Origin: CAZUSP01 sp964623505
GTDB lineage: Bacteria > Patescibacteriota > Minisyncoccia > Minisyncoccales > UBA1441
Direction of reading: 5' to 3'
Length of the DNA stretch: 54,043 nt
NCBI GenBank assembly: GCA_964623505.1
Contig: CAZUSP010000001.1
Span: 1-54,043, forward strand
The notes under the pieces were generated by a model. That model saw only the letters and a program-made list of their open reading frames with translations. It was not told the origin of the DNA and made no database searches. Both the position numbers and the translations under genes were made by a program. Each line of letters opens with the position of its first letter. The first letter of the stretch is position 1. This document shows positions 1-8,587 of the stretch, one piece after another.

Positions 1-779
1 TGAAACACAAAGTGCGCAACATTCAGGACTATAATCAACTGGCCGGGAAAGACAGGTCTTCGGAGATAATTCCATACATTGTGGTTATTGTTGACGAATT
101 AGCCGACTTAATGATGTCTCGCGGGCGAGAGATGGAGTCGGCGGTTGTCCGTCTGGCTCAAAAATCAAGAGCGGTCGGCATTAATTTAATCCTAGCCACC
201 CAGCGGCCTTCAGTTGAGGTTATTACAGGATTGATCAAGGCCAATATTAATAGTCGAATTGCCTTTCAGGTGCCTTCTCAAATCGATTCTCGAACTATTT
301 TAGACATGGCTGGAGCCGAGAAACTGCTTGGTCGGGGAGATATGCTATTTGTCTCGGCTGACAGCGGAAAGCCGAAGCGAATTCAGGCGGCTTTTGTTTC
401 CCAGGAGGAGGTGGATAAGGTCATCAACTTCATTGTGAAGAATAATTCCGGTCGGTTGAGAGAAACGGAGCTCGAATCTCATTTAAAACAAATTGCTGAT
501 CGCTCGAGAGATGAACTGGGTTATGGATTGGAAAAAGATCCTCTTTTTGAAGAGGCCAAAAGAATAGTAGTCGAAGCCGGCAAGGCCTCTGCTTCTTTGC
601 TTCAGAGAAGGCTTTCGGTCGGATACGCTCGGGCGGCTCGCCTTTTGGATATGCTTGAGTCGGAAGGAATTATTGGCGAAGCCCAGGGTTCTAAACCAAG
701 AGATATCCTGATGGGCGAATATGGTTCTTCAAAAACAGATCAAAGAGATGATGTTTATGGGCAATTTCAAGATAATTAA
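1..779 (+). CDS. ftsK: DNA translocase FtsK/SpoIIIE, C-terminal part (cut by window edge)
   Basis: The reading frame is open back to the first bases, so the true start lies outside the window. The visible part carries the Walker B strand (IVVIVDELADLMM), the LILATQRPS segment after it and the INSRIAFQV strand of the hexameric RecA-like motor. At about residues 180-245 is the gamma winged helix (SASLLQRRLSVGYARAARLL) that reads KOPS-type polar sequences. The protein pumps chromosome ends through the division septum and activates XerCD at dif. It lies 14 bases upstream of recA, in the same direction. Family assignment is secure; the membrane anchor and Walker A cannot be seen. Confidence 0.96.
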   Translation, partial: KHKVRNIQDYNQLAGKDRSSEIIPYIVVIVDELADLMMSRGREMESAVVRLAQKSRAVGINLILATQRPSVEVITGLIKANINSRIAFQVPSQIDSRTILDMAGAEKLLGRGDMLFVSADSGKPKRIQAAFVSQEEVDKVINFIVKNNSGRLRETELESHLKQIADRSRDELGYGLEKDPLFEEAKRIVVEAGKASASLLQRRLSVGYARAARLLDMLESEGIIGEAQGSKPRDILMGEYGSSKTDQRDDVYGQFQDN

Positions 780-793
780 ACTTTTTCCATAAG

Positions 794-1795
794 ATGTCTA
801 AAAAGAAAAAAGAAACCGACCAAACCAGTCAGCTTCAAAAAGCGCTAGCCGAGATCAGAAGCCGATTTGGCGAGGGTTCGATCATGAAACTGGTCGAAAC
901 TCGGGCTGCGGATGTGGCCGCTATTCCAACTGGTTCATTGGCGATTGATCTGGCTTTGGGGGTTGGCGGCATACCGCGTGGTCGAGTCGTTGAAATATTC
1001 GGAGCGGAATCAACGGGCAAGACCACTTTGGCTCTTCACATAATCGCCGAAGCTCAAAAGCAAGGCGGAACAGCTGCCTTTGTTGATGCGGAGCATGCTC
1101 TTGATCCGGATTACGCGCAAAAGATAGGGGTCGATATCAGCGAGTTGATAATCTCGCAGCCCGGATCGGGCGAAGAAGCTTTGCAGATAGTTGAAAAGTT
1201 GGTCCGTTCAGGTGAGATCGACGTGATTGTCATCGATTCGGTCGCCGCCTTGACTCCTCGGGCCGAAATAGAAGGAGAGGTGGGCGAGCTTCAGATTGGT
1301 CTTCAGGCCAGATTGATGAGTCAAGCTTGTCGAAAACTATCTTCTATTGTGGCCAATACGAAAACATCAATTATTTTTCTGAATCAGACCAGAATGAAGA
1401 TCGGCATCCGTTTTGGCTCCCCGGAAACCACTCCCGGCGGACTGGCCCTTAAGTTCTACAGCTCGGTCAGGATAAATCTTCAAAGAAGAGCGGCCATTAA
1501 AAGCGGCGAAGAAATGATCGGGATCAGAGTTCTGGCTAAGATTGTTAAAAACAAAGTGGCGCCGCCTTTCAGGAACACAGAGTTTGATATCTATTACCGC
1601 CAAGGCATCTCGAAAAATGCCGATCTGATTGCGGTCGGCTTAAAGCATGATGTCATCAAATTGGTCGGTTCCTGGTATAAATACGGAGAAGAAAAGCTGG
1701 GCCAGGGGATGCAGAACTCTGAAGAGTTCTTGAACAAAAATCCAAAAATAGCTGAAGCTATCAGAAAGGAGGTTATTAAGTCGGCCAAAGGCTAA
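794..1795 (+). CDS. recA: Recombinase RecA
   Basis: A full-length 333-residue RecA. The Walker A loop GAESTGKT is at residues 70-77, the Walker B strand is VIVIDSVAAL, and the L2 region after IIFLNQTRMKIG is intact. RecA polymerises on single-stranded DNA, drives homologous pairing and strand exchange, and stimulates LexA-type autocleavage where that exists. The C-terminal tail is short and basic (ends KSAKG) rather than strongly acidic as in E. coli, which is common in reduced genomes. The ATG at 794 is 14 bases after the ftsK stop with no strong ribosome site, so translation may depend on the upstream gene. It converges on rpsR with a 2-bp gap. Confidence 0.98.
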   Translation: MSKKKKETDQTSQLQKALAEIRSRFGEGSIMKLVETRAADVAAIPTGSLAIDLALGVGGIPRGRVVEIFGAESTGKTTLALHIIAEAQKQGGTAAFVDAEHALDPDYAQKIGVDISELIISQPGSGEEALQIVEKLVRSGEIDVIVIDSVAALTPRAEIEGEVGELQIGLQARLMSQACRKLSSIVANTKTSIIFLNQTRMKIGIRFGSPETTPGGLALKFYSSVRINLQRRAAIKSGEEMIGIRVLAKIVKNKVAPPFRNTEFDIYYRQGISKNADLIAVGLKHDVIKLVGSWYKYGEEKLGQGMQNSEEFLNKNPKIAEAIRKEVIKSAKG

Positions 1796-1797
1796 TC

Positions 1798-2007
1798 TCA
1801 GTGGCTGGCGATATAGGGCAAGAGTCCTAGAGTTCTGGCTCTTTTAATGGCCCGAGCCGCCTTTCTTTGGTGCTGGGCGCAAAGCCCGGCTTTTTGGTGT
1901 TTTTTTATTTCTCCTTGAGGAGTCAAAAAGTCCGACAAAAGAGAGGTGTTGGTGTGATCAATATGAATGACTTCTTTTTGGCACAAGTGGCAGAAATTTC
2001 TCTTCAT
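1798..2007 (-). CDS. rpsR: 30S ribosomal protein bS18
   Basis: About 69 residues with the S18 core: an N-terminal CxxC pair (CHLCQ) and CAQHQRK, suggesting a zinc-binding variant, then the basic helix RKAARAIKRARTLGLLPY that contacts 16S rRNA and S6. It is the last gene of the rpsF / SSB-slot / rpsR cluster, the usual bacterial order. I take the ATG at 2007; a TTG two codons earlier overlaps the upstream stop. The preceding gene ends at 2010, so the two are probably translationally coupled. Confidence 0.95.
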   Translation of the reverse strand: MKRNFCHLCQKEVIHIDHTNTSLLSDFLTPQGEIKKHQKAGLCAQHQRKAARAIKRARTLGLLPYIASH

Positions 2008-2009
2008 GA

Positions 2010-2549
2010 TCAAAAGGGAATATCCTCAATGTTAATTTCTTCTTCCGGGAAATCTGACCTGGTTTCTTGTTTTTTGGATCCGATCTTCTTCGAGGGCTTT
2101 TCTCTCTTGGTTTGAACCACTTTTTCAGATTGATTTGGGTCAATTACTTTAGTATTGGCCGCATAATAATTCTTAACATCATTTCTTTTTTGGCCCTGGT
2201 ACTCGCTTGTTCCGACGCCCAGCTTCAGCTCTTTTCCAATTAATTCAGACCAAGTGTCAGAAAGCGTCACGGTTCCCTCATAGGGAAGCCCGCAGGCATA
2301 AAGCAGGTTTTGAATCTTCCACTCAACTTGTTCCAGAAGAACCAAATTGTCCCAGAGCATCCGACGAGCCACATTTTCATTTTCGGCTTTTTCGCCGAAT
2401 AGACGAAAAGTCAGTCTTTTATAGCGATTGCCGGACTGAGAAACCCGCTCTTCAACATCTTCAATGCGGGCATCATATATCCCATCCGGGATAAGAGAAA
2501 AATCCCGGTTGGTTTCTTGTTCTTTTTTATCAAAATTAAAAGTAACCAT
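2010..2549 (-). CDS. Putative single-stranded DNA-binding protein of DUF669 type in the ssb slot
   Basis: About 179 residues between rpsF and rpsR, where bacteria normally carry ssb. The sequence does not show the usual SSB opening or OB-fold signature. It resembles phage DUF669 proteins: DFSLIPDGIYDARIEDVEER, then a WDNLVLLEQ-like strand, KIQNLLYACGLP and GKELKLGVGTSEYQGQ. The C-terminus is a Lys/Arg-rich linker followed by an acidic tip ending IEDIPF, the hallmark SSB uses to recruit RecG, RecO, PriA and other partners. The start ATG at 2549 shares one base with the rpsF stop (TAATG), indicating coupling. Role as the cell's SSB is inferred from position and tail. Confidence 0.72.
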   Translation of the reverse strand: MVTFNFDKKEQETNRDFSLIPDGIYDARIEDVEERVSQSGNRYKRLTFRLFGEKAENENVARRMLWDNLVLLEQVEWKIQNLLYACGLPYEGTVTLSDTWSELIGKELKLGVGTSEYQGQKRNDVKNYYAANTKVIDPNQSEKVVQTKREKPSKKIGSKKQETRSDFPEEEINIEDIPF

Positions 2550-2971
2550 TATTCCCAATTAAGTATCTCGTTAATTTTCTGGTCTAAATTTTTTTCAACC
2601 TTTGGTTTTTCTTCAGCTGCCGCTCCGGCCAAAACCCCTTCCTTCTTTCGCGAGCTCGGCCGCCGCAGAGCAGACCAGGGCCTCTCTCTGGGAATGGCGG
2701 AAATCATTGAACGAAGAATCAGGTCTTCCTTTTCCAGAAAAGACTTGATTTGATTTATCTTACTTGGTTCGGAGCGAAGAGTCAGGTTTACCAACCAGAC
2801 CTTTCTTTCTTCTTTAATGCTGTATGCCAAAACCTGTTCTCGAGTTTCAGAAATATTCTCTACTTCTGCCCCGATTTCTTTTATTTGCCGAATTATTTTT
2901 TCTTGATACTGATTGATCTGTTCGGCTTTAAGCTTGAGTGAAACGAGAAAACTGAGTTGATACTTTGTCAT
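2549..2971 (-). CDS. rpsF: 30S ribosomal protein bS6
   Basis: A 140-residue S6-family protein. The ferredoxin-like core is visible: YQLSFLVSLKL at the start, a helix, the strand VENISETREQVLAYSIK, and WLVNLTLRS. S6 binds the central domain of 16S rRNA as a heterodimer with S18. The C-terminal 40 residues are a low-complexity basic and Ala-rich extension. First gene of the rpsF / SSB-slot / rpsR operon; overlaps the next gene by one base. Sequence is divergent but operon position makes the call firm. Confidence 0.88.
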   Translation of the reverse strand: MTKYQLSFLVSLKLKAEQINQYQEKIIRQIKEIGAEVENISETREQVLAYSIKEERKVWLVNLTLRSEPSKINQIKSFLEKEDLILRSMISAIPRERPWSALRRPSSRKKEGVLAGAAAEEKPKVEKNLDQKINEILNWE

Positions 2972-3002
2972 ATCTTCATCATATCGCAGTTAAAGATAGG
3001 CG

Positions 3003-3986
3003 TCAACTGGTTAATCCCATCTTGTTTTTAACCAGATCAAGGGTTTTCCCGGCTTTCCGCTGGGCCTTTTTTCGGCCATCATCGAGGATGGCTTTTATCT
3101 TTTCAGGCTGGCTTATCCAACCCTGGTATTGCTTTTGGATCGGTTCGATGAAATCAACCAATAGATCGGCCAGCGATTCTTTAAGTTCTTGGTAGCCCAG
3201 TTCAGAAAACTCACTTTCAGCTTCTTTGGCCGTTATTTGTTTAAATGCGCTGTAGATATCCAGTAAATTAGCCAAGCCAGGCCTATTTTTAGGATCGTAT
3301 TTTATCTGCTTTTCTGAATCAGTAACAGCGCTCATTACCCGCGCTCTTATCTCTTTCGGAGAATCAAGAAATGAAATAGCTCCTTGAGGGTCGTCAGTCT
3401 TTGACATCTTTCGGGCAGGATCACGCAGAGACCTGATCCGAGCCTGGTTTTTACTGATCAGGGCCCGGGGAATCTTGAAGGTCTCGCCAAAGCGATGGTT
3501 GAATTTTCTGGCCAGGGCCCGAGTCAGCTCAACGTGTTGTTTTTGGTCTTCGCCAACCGGCACTCCTTCGGTTTGATAAAGAAGAATATCGGCGGCCATC
3601 AAAACTGGGTAACAAAGCAGTCCGGCATTGATCTGGGACGGTTTTAGGCGCCTTGATTTATCTTTATACTGGGTCATTCGGGAAAGCTCTCCGAAAGGAG
3701 TGACCGCGCCCAGGATCCAGGCCAATTCAGCATGCTCTTTCACTTGAGATTGGATGAATAAGGTTGATTTTTGGGGATCAAGCCCGAGGCTGAAACAAAA
3801 NNNNNNNNNNNNNNNNNNNNNNTTTTCTATTTGCTTGGGCTGGAAGGGGGTAGTGATGGCGTGCAGGTCAACGATGCAGAAAAAACAGCGATGCTCTTCT
3901 TGAAGGGACAGCCAGCTTTTAATGGCTCCCAGATAATTGCCGATATGTATCGGGCCGCTTGGTCTGATGCCGGAAAAGATGGTCAT
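3003..3986 (-). CDS. trpS: Tryptophanyl-tRNA synthetase (contains an assembly gap)
   Basis: Class I aminoacyl-tRNA synthetase of about 327 residues, the normal length of bacterial TrpRS. The HIGH-type motif is PSGPIHIGN near the N-terminus and the KMSKS-type motif is KMSKTDD. VMAADILLYQ and PVGEDQKQHVELTR are strongly conserved TrpRS segments. It charges tRNA-Trp using ATP. A run of 22 N (3801-3822) falls in the coding region near residues 55-63; the frame is kept on both sides if the gap length is right. Two bases separate it from the upstream RNase J gene, so they are co-transcribed. Confidence 0.95.
   Translation of the reverse strand: MTIFSGIRPSGPIHIGNYLGAIKSWLSLQEEHRCFFCIVDLHAITTPFQPKQIEXXXXXXXXFCFSLGLDPQKSTLFIQSQVKEHAELAWILGAVTPFGELSRMTQYKDKSRRLKPSQINAGLLCYPVLMAADILLYQTEGVPVGEDQKQHVELTRALARKFNHRFGETFKIPRALISKNQARIRSLRDPARKMSKTDDPQGAISFLDSPKEIRARVMSAVTDSEKQIKYDPKNRPGLANLLDIYSAFKQITAKEAESEFSELGYQELKESLADLLVDFIEPIQKQYQGWISQPEKIKAILDDGRKKAQRKAGKTLDLVKNKMGLTS
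3801..3822. other. Assembly gap (22 N) inside trpS
   Basis: Unresolved bases in a scaffold. The true length is not known; the frame is preserved if 22 is correct. Confidence 0.99.
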
Positions 3987-3988
3987 TT

Positions 3989-5665
3989 TTAGATCTTAAT
4001 GACAACGGGCAGAACCATCGGCCGTCTTTGTGTTTTTTCAAATAGGAAAGCGCCGATGTCATCTCTTATATTAGCTTTGATATAGTTTACGTCAAACTTC
4101 TTATTGCCCCGAGTGGAGCGGGAAACTATCTCCGCCACCTTTTGGCGGGTTTCTTTGAGCAGCTGCTTGGACTGCCGAAGGTAGACAAAACCGCGAGAGA
4201 TAATATCAGGGGAATCTTGTATCTTGCCGGTTTTGTGATCAATGGCCACAATAACGACAAACATGCCGTCTTGAGCCAGATTTTGCCTGTCTCTTAAAAC
4301 AACTTCACCGACATCGCCCACTCCGAGACCGTCGACAAACACATAACTGGCTGGTACCATCCGGCGGCCAATAATCAATTCTTTTGATGAAAGTTCGACT
4401 ACTTGGCCGTTTTCTCCGATGATAACATTCTTTTCGGGAAGGCCGTTCTCAGCTGCCAACTTTTGATGGTTGACCAACATGGCGCAATATCCATGAATGG
4501 GCATCAGATATTTCGGGTTCATTATTTTAATCATTTGAGCCAGCTCGTCGCGACGAGCATGGCCGCCGGCATGGATGTCCATCATGCTGTAATGCATCAC
4601 ATCCAATCCTTGTCGGTAGAAGCGATCTTTCAGGGCCTGAACGGTTCTTTCGTTTCCCGGAATGACCGATGAAGAGAAAACAATGACGTCTCCCCGATCA
4701 ACTTTGATGTGGCGGTCTTCGTTATTGGCTATTCTAAGCAGGGCGGCTTTACTTTCGGCTTGGCTTCCGGTACAGATAATGGTTACTTTTTCCGAAGAAA
4801 GACTGGCCGCTTGCTCGGGCTTGATAATCGTCCCGGGCTTTATTTTTAGATAGCCCAATTTCTGAGCCACCTCGACATTTTCCTTCATCGATCGGCCGAC
4901 AATCGCTACCCTTCGTCCGTTCTTTTCAGAAGAAGTGATGACATGCTGGATTCGGTTTATCAGGGAGGCAAAAGTGGCAACAACGACTCTCTTTTTAGCC
5001 GTCCGGAAAAGTTCTTCAATGTTGTGGCTGATTACCCTTTCCGACAAGGAGTGTCCCGGGTCTTCAGCTCCAGTTGAGTCCGACATCAGCAGTAGAATGT
5101 TCTTTTTACTGATTTTTTCCAGTTCTTTTAGATCAGCCGGTCGGTCATTGACCGGGTCATCATCGAATTTAAAATCTCCGGTATGGAAGATATTCCCATC
5201 TGGGGTTTCAATCAGCAAACCAAAGTTGGCCGGAATGTTATGAACCTGATGGACAAAGGTTATCTTAAACGGGGGCAAAGAGACGGTTTGCCCGCTCTTG
5301 ACCGAGGTTACATCGGCCTTGATTCGATGAGCGAACTCTTTTTCTCGACGAAGGATGATCTCTCGGGTCAGGTCCGAGGCGAACATGGGCACTCGGCCGA
5401 TGCTGTCCAAGATGTAGGGGATGGCGCCAATATGGTCATAGTGTCCATGGGTAAAGACCATGCCGATGATATCTTCTTTGCGTTTTTTGAGATAGGAAAC
5501 ATCGGGGATGACAAAGTCTATCCCGGGAGTGTCTTCCTGGGGGAAACCTACGCCGGCGTCAATAATAAGTATTTTTCTTTGGCACTCAACCAAAGTCATA
5601 TTCCGCCCGACTTCGCCTAGTCCGCCGAGTGGAATAATAGAGAGTTTAGAATCTTTTTTGATCAT
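3989..5665 (-). CDS. rnj: Ribonuclease J
   Basis: A 558-residue metallo-beta-lactamase/beta-CASP nuclease. HGHYDH at residues 73-78 is the zinc-binding motif; HTGDFKFD and MSDSTGAEDPGHS follow, and the beta-CASP part shows ATFASLINR, TGSQAES and HAGGHARRDEL. The C-terminal part (FVVIVAIDHKTGKI onward) matches the RNase J dimerisation domain. RNase J degrades and processes RNA by 5'-3' exonuclease and endonuclease action and replaces RNase E in many bacteria. The ATG at 5665 fits the usual N-terminus (LSIIPLGGLGEVGRN). Downstream is trpS after 2 bases; upstream is tRNA-Leu on the same strand. Confidence 0.97.
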   Translation of the reverse strand: MIKKDSKLSIIPLGGLGEVGRNMTLVECQRKILIIDAGVGFPQEDTPGIDFVIPDVSYLKKRKEDIIGMVFTHGHYDHIGAIPYILDSIGRVPMFASDLTREIILRREKEFAHRIKADVTSVKSGQTVSLPPFKITFVHQVHNIPANFGLLIETPDGNIFHTGDFKFDDDPVNDRPADLKELEKISKKNILLLMSDSTGAEDPGHSLSERVISHNIEELFRTAKKRVVVATFASLINRIQHVITSSEKNGRRVAIVGRSMKENVEVAQKLGYLKIKPGTIIKPEQAASLSSEKVTIICTGSQAESKAALLRIANNEDRHIKVDRGDVIVFSSSVIPGNERTVQALKDRFYRQGLDVMHYSMMDIHAGGHARRDELAQMIKIMNPKYLMPIHGYCAMLVNHQKLAAENGLPEKNVIIGENGQVVELSSKELIIGRRMVPASYVFVDGLGVGDVGEVVLRDRQNLAQDGMFVVIVAIDHKTGKIQDSPDIISRGFVYLRQSKQLLKETRQKVAEIVSRSTRGNKKFDVNYIKANIRDDIGAFLFEKTQRRPMVLPVVIKI

Positions 5666-5750
5666 AACAAATTGCTTGGCTTCGGTCGTTCAACCGAAAC
5701 AGGTTAAAAATTTTACAATAGGAAATTTTGTCATTCGGAGTTTATGTTTT

Positions 5751-5837
5751 TGGTGCCAAGGGCGGGATTCGAACCCGCACAAGCTTGCGCTTAATAGCTC
5801 CTGAAGCTATCGCGTCTGCCAGTTTCGCCACCTTGGC
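5751..5837 (-). tRNA. tRNA-Leu(CAG)
   Basis: An 87-nt class II tRNA. Read on the minus strand: acceptor GCCAAGG pairs with CCTTGGC; the anticodon stem-loop is ATAGC-TTCAGGA-GCTAT giving anticodon CAG; a long variable arm follows; the T loop is TTCGAAT. The discriminator is A and CCA is encoded. Confidence 0.97.
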
Positions 5838-5880
5838 TTCAGCGCTATTTTAGCCTGATCGGAATCAAAAAACAATCTAT

Positions 5881-7878
5881 TCATCGATTCCAGCTTCGGC
5901 GAGTTCTTAGATACCAGTCAACGATGGTTGAGAATCTTTTGGGCGGCGAGGCAATCCGCTCTGTTTCGCGGCCCTGTACGCCTGGTGAGATGAAATGAAT
6001 ATAATCCGGCTGATAAAAGAAAATGGCCGGGAAGTCGTTAATGACAATATTCTGAAATTTTTCCAAAAGAAGAGCCCTGGCTCTCTCATCCGGGGTGGCT
6101 CGAGCCTGCTCCAGTAATTGATCAACTTGTTCGTTCTGATAAAGAGCGAGATTGACTCCGGGCTCTCTTTTTCGGGATGAGTGCCAGAAAGCCAAGGGAT
6201 CGGGGATGATTCCAAGCACCTGTCCCAGCAAAAGCATCTCGTAATTGCGCGGGTTGATTACTTGACTTTCTAGTTCAGCCAACGGCATCAGGTTGACATT
6301 GAGCCTGGCGCCGATTTGAGACCACTGATCTTTAATAGCTTGAGCTAGTTTTACCAGATGCGGCTGATCAATGGTGGTCAAAGTGAATTCTAGCAGCTGA
6401 TATTGGTCATCGGCCGGGAAGCATACTTCATTAAGCCTGGTTCGGGTGGTGCGACTAACCAGGCCAGTTCCTTGGTTGAAACCCCAGGGGGCGAGGATCT
6501 CTTCTGAGTGTGCTTCCTGGAATTTGATTACCGCCTTTTGGGTTTTGGGCCCAAAATTACCAGTGATCTCACCTTCGGGATATATTTCCGGAAATTGACT
6601 CAGGCATTCTTGCAGCGCTCTGACTTCATGGCCTTGGCTTCCTAGTCTTAGATCTGATTTAAAAACATTGGTGTCGGTTATCAGGGTCTTTCGTCTAAAT
6701 TTGGACTCTTCCGTCAGCTTGTACCCTAATCCATCAAATATCTCGGCCGCTCTTTCCGGATTATATCCAAAAGTTGTTTTTGGCGGCTCAAAGCCGTAGA
6801 ACTCCGGCAGTATCGGGGAATCGGTAGTCCGTCCTTGGCCGGAAACAACTTTGGCCACCAGATCTTCTTTGTTCGTGGACAAAGTTAGGGCCTGGCGAAT
6901 AGCATTGATGGCCAGCAACTGTGACTGGCCGGGGTTGAAAAAGATCGAGAAATATCTCGGCATCTCTATCCGGGAAGCGGTAAACTCGTCGCCTACCAAA
7001 CCAGCTAGTTCAGGATTGCTTAAAGCGAAACCGTCAATCTCACCCCGTTTAGCGCCCTGCCAGAGGTCTTCTTCGTTCTCATAAAATCGGAAAGAGATCT
7101 CAGCGATATATGGCCGACCAGGTATATGATAGCGGTCGAAGAACTCAAGATTCAGAGATTGGACTTTTCGCTGACTGTCCAGACTCAGGCTTTGAAAACG
7201 ATAAGGCCCCGAACCGATGAAGGAAAGGGTTGAGGACACGGCCAAAGGGAAAGTTAAAGGCGGGGTTTCTTTCCAGATATGGCGAGGAATGATCTTAGTG
7301 GTCGCTGTTTCAATAAAGCCGGCATAGGGGATATCCAGAACAATCTTAATCTCCCGGTCAGATATCTTCTCGGGCTTGACTCCCAGCCATCCGGCCCGCA
7401 ATGGGCTCTTATAGTCCGGATTCTGAATGGTGTGGATGGTAAAGATAACGTCATCAACGGTTAAGGGCTCATGGTCGTGCCAGAACAGGTTTTCCCTTAG
7501 AGTGAACTGATAAACTCTTCCCGATTCATCCAGTTCATATTTTTGAGCCAGATCAGGGACAAGATTGCCCCGGGCATCATATTTCATTAGGCCGGAAAAA
7601 ACCAGCTCGACAATATCCAGGTCCGGGTTGTTGGCCGGGGCATAAAGAGGATTTAAAAATCTTGGTTGGCCGACAACTCCTTCGCGATAGATTCCACCAA
7701 AAGCTGGCCGGAGCTCAAACAATCTTTGTTGAGAGCTTATTATCAATTGAGAACTGGAGAACAGACCGACCAGCAGAAAAAAAGCCAGGGCTATTTTTTC
7801 CCATAAACGAAATCGAGACCAGAGATTTTTCCAAGTGAAATAATCGTTTGGTAGTTTATCAGGGGGTGCCTCAGTCAT
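5881..7878 (-). CDS. Family 5 extracellular solute-binding protein with an inserted peptidoglycan-binding-type domain
   Basis: A 665-residue protein. One membrane helix at about residues 28-48 (IALAFFLLVGLF) anchors it outside the cell. Residues 60-400 and 490-650 together form an OppA/DppA-type periplasmic binding fold (LVPDLAQKYELDESG, LTVDDVIFTIHTI, GSGPYRF, LALYQNEQVDQLLEQA). Residues 409-486 are a separate domain with the pattern DLRLGSQGHEVRALQ ... GNFGPKTQKAVIKFQ ... TRTRLNEVC, the PG_binding_1 type, inserted in the second lobe. It probably binds a peptide or similar ligand; no ABC permease genes are beside it. Followed by secG (upstream in transcription) 3 bases away, so it is the last gene of that operon. 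Confidence 0.88.
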   Translation of the reverse strand: MTEAPPDKLPNDYFTWKNLWSRFRLWEKIALAFFLLVGLFSSSQLIISSQQRLFELRPAFGGIYREGVVGQPRFLNPLYAPANNPDLDIVELVFSGLMKYDARGNLVPDLAQKYELDESGRVYQFTLRENLFWHDHEPLTVDDVIFTIHTIQNPDYKSPLRAGWLGVKPEKISDREIKIVLDIPYAGFIETATTKIIPRHIWKETPPLTFPLAVSSTLSFIGSGPYRFQSLSLDSQRKVQSLNLEFFDRYHIPGRPYIAEISFRFYENEEDLWQGAKRGEIDGFALSNPELAGLVGDEFTASRIEMPRYFSIFFNPGQSQLLAINAIRQALTLSTNKEDLVAKVVSGQGRTTDSPILPEFYGFEPPKTTFGYNPERAAEIFDGLGYKLTEESKFRRKTLITDTNVFKSDLRLGSQGHEVRALQECLSQFPEIYPEGEITGNFGPKTQKAVIKFQEAHSEEILAPWGFNQGTGLVSRTTRTRLNEVCFPADDQYQLLEFTLTTIDQPHLVKLAQAIKDQWSQIGARLNVNLMPLAELESQVINPRNYEMLLLGQVLGIIPDPLAFWHSSRKREPGVNLALYQNEQVDQLLEQARATPDERARALLLEKFQNIVINDFPAIFFYQPDYIHFISPGVQGRETERIASPPKRFSTIVDWYLRTRRSWNR

Positions 7879-7881
7879 CGT

Positions 7882-8097
7882 TTAAAAGATCAGGTTAGCA
7901 ATGGCTAATCCGACAAAAGCAAGTATTAAGGCAATTGTTGCCCAAAGAAGATATTTTTCGATTCCTCGGCGAGCCAGATAAGTTTCGCTGCTTCCCCCGC
8001 CCATGAAACTGCCAATGGCGGTGCCTCTTTGCTGAAGCAGAATAACGATAATCAGGATGATCGAAACTGATATTTGAGCGATAACTAATAAATTCAT
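7882..8097 (-). CDS. secG: Preprotein translocase subunit SecG
   Basis: A 71-residue protein with two membrane helices and the SecG middle segment LLQQRGTAIGSFMGGGSSETY between them (LQ.. and GGG motifs). SecG is the accessory subunit of the SecYEG channel. The start is the ATG at 8097, which overlaps the upstream gene's stop by 4 bases (ATGA); a longer open frame back to 8208 only covers the neighbouring gene. Confidence 0.9.
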   Translation of the reverse strand: MNLLVIAQISVSIILIIVILLQQRGTAIGSFMGGGSSETYLARRGIEKYLLWATIALILAFVGLAIANLIF

Positions 8098-8447
8098 GTC
8101 GTGATAAAAGAAATAAAGGTCGCGCTTAAACTGATCAAAAGAGAGGTCCAGAAGAGGGGCCAGAACCAAGGAATAACCAAAGCGGGATAGATCAGAGTCG
8201 CCGACCAAATGACAAGCATGTTAATGATGGCGCTAAAAAGACCAAAAGTCAAGATGCGGAGAGGAAGAGCAATGATCATCAGTATCGGTCTCAAGAGAAA
8301 ATTGAGACAGCCGACAGCCACCCCGCCCCAAATCAGTGGTTCCCAGCCAGACAGCAGAGACACCCCGGAGATATATCTCTGGGCGACATAGAGTCCAAGA
8401 ACCCCGCCCGCTATTTGGCCGATCAATCTAGATCCCCACTTTTGCAT
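8094..8447 (-). CDS. Four-TM membrane protein, phage-holin superfamily IV type
   Basis: A 117-residue hydrophobic protein with four predicted helices and the family pattern LNFLLRPILMIIALPLRILTFGLF. This matches the small membrane family labelled mycobacterial 4-TM holin superfamily IV (PF04020), which is widespread in bacteria and not known to act as a real holin. Overlaps secG by 4 bases and probably starts that operon. Function unknown. Confidence 0.8.
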   Translation of the reverse strand: MQKWGSRLIGQIAGGVLGLYVAQRYISGVSLLSGWEPLIWGGVAVGCLNFLLRPILMIIALPLRILTFGLFSAIINMLVIWSATLIYPALVIPWFWPLFWTSLLISLSATFISFITT

Positions 8448-8484
8448 GTGCTTTATCTTATCAAAACTGTTGTTTTTATCAAAT

Positions 8485-8512
8485 TTGACTAAAACAAAAA
8501 AATTGCTACAAT
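8485..8512 (+). promoter_or_regulatory. Sigma-70-type promoter for groES-groEL
   Basis: TTGACT at 8485-8490, 16-bp spacer, TACAAT at 8507-8512, about 75 bases before the groES ATG. No CIRCE inverted repeat (TTAGCACTC-N9-GAGTGCTAA) is seen between 8448 and 8587, so HrcA control is not supported. Confidence 0.6.
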
Positions 8513-8587
8513 AAAAACTTGTGAAAACAGTTTTAATTTAAAAGCTGGTTTTCAAATTAATCGTTCAATTAAATTACTAAATAACAC

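Noticed and set aside
8448..8587. CIRCE/HrcA operator before groES
   Set aside because: No TTAGCACTC-N9-GAGTGCTAA repeat is present.
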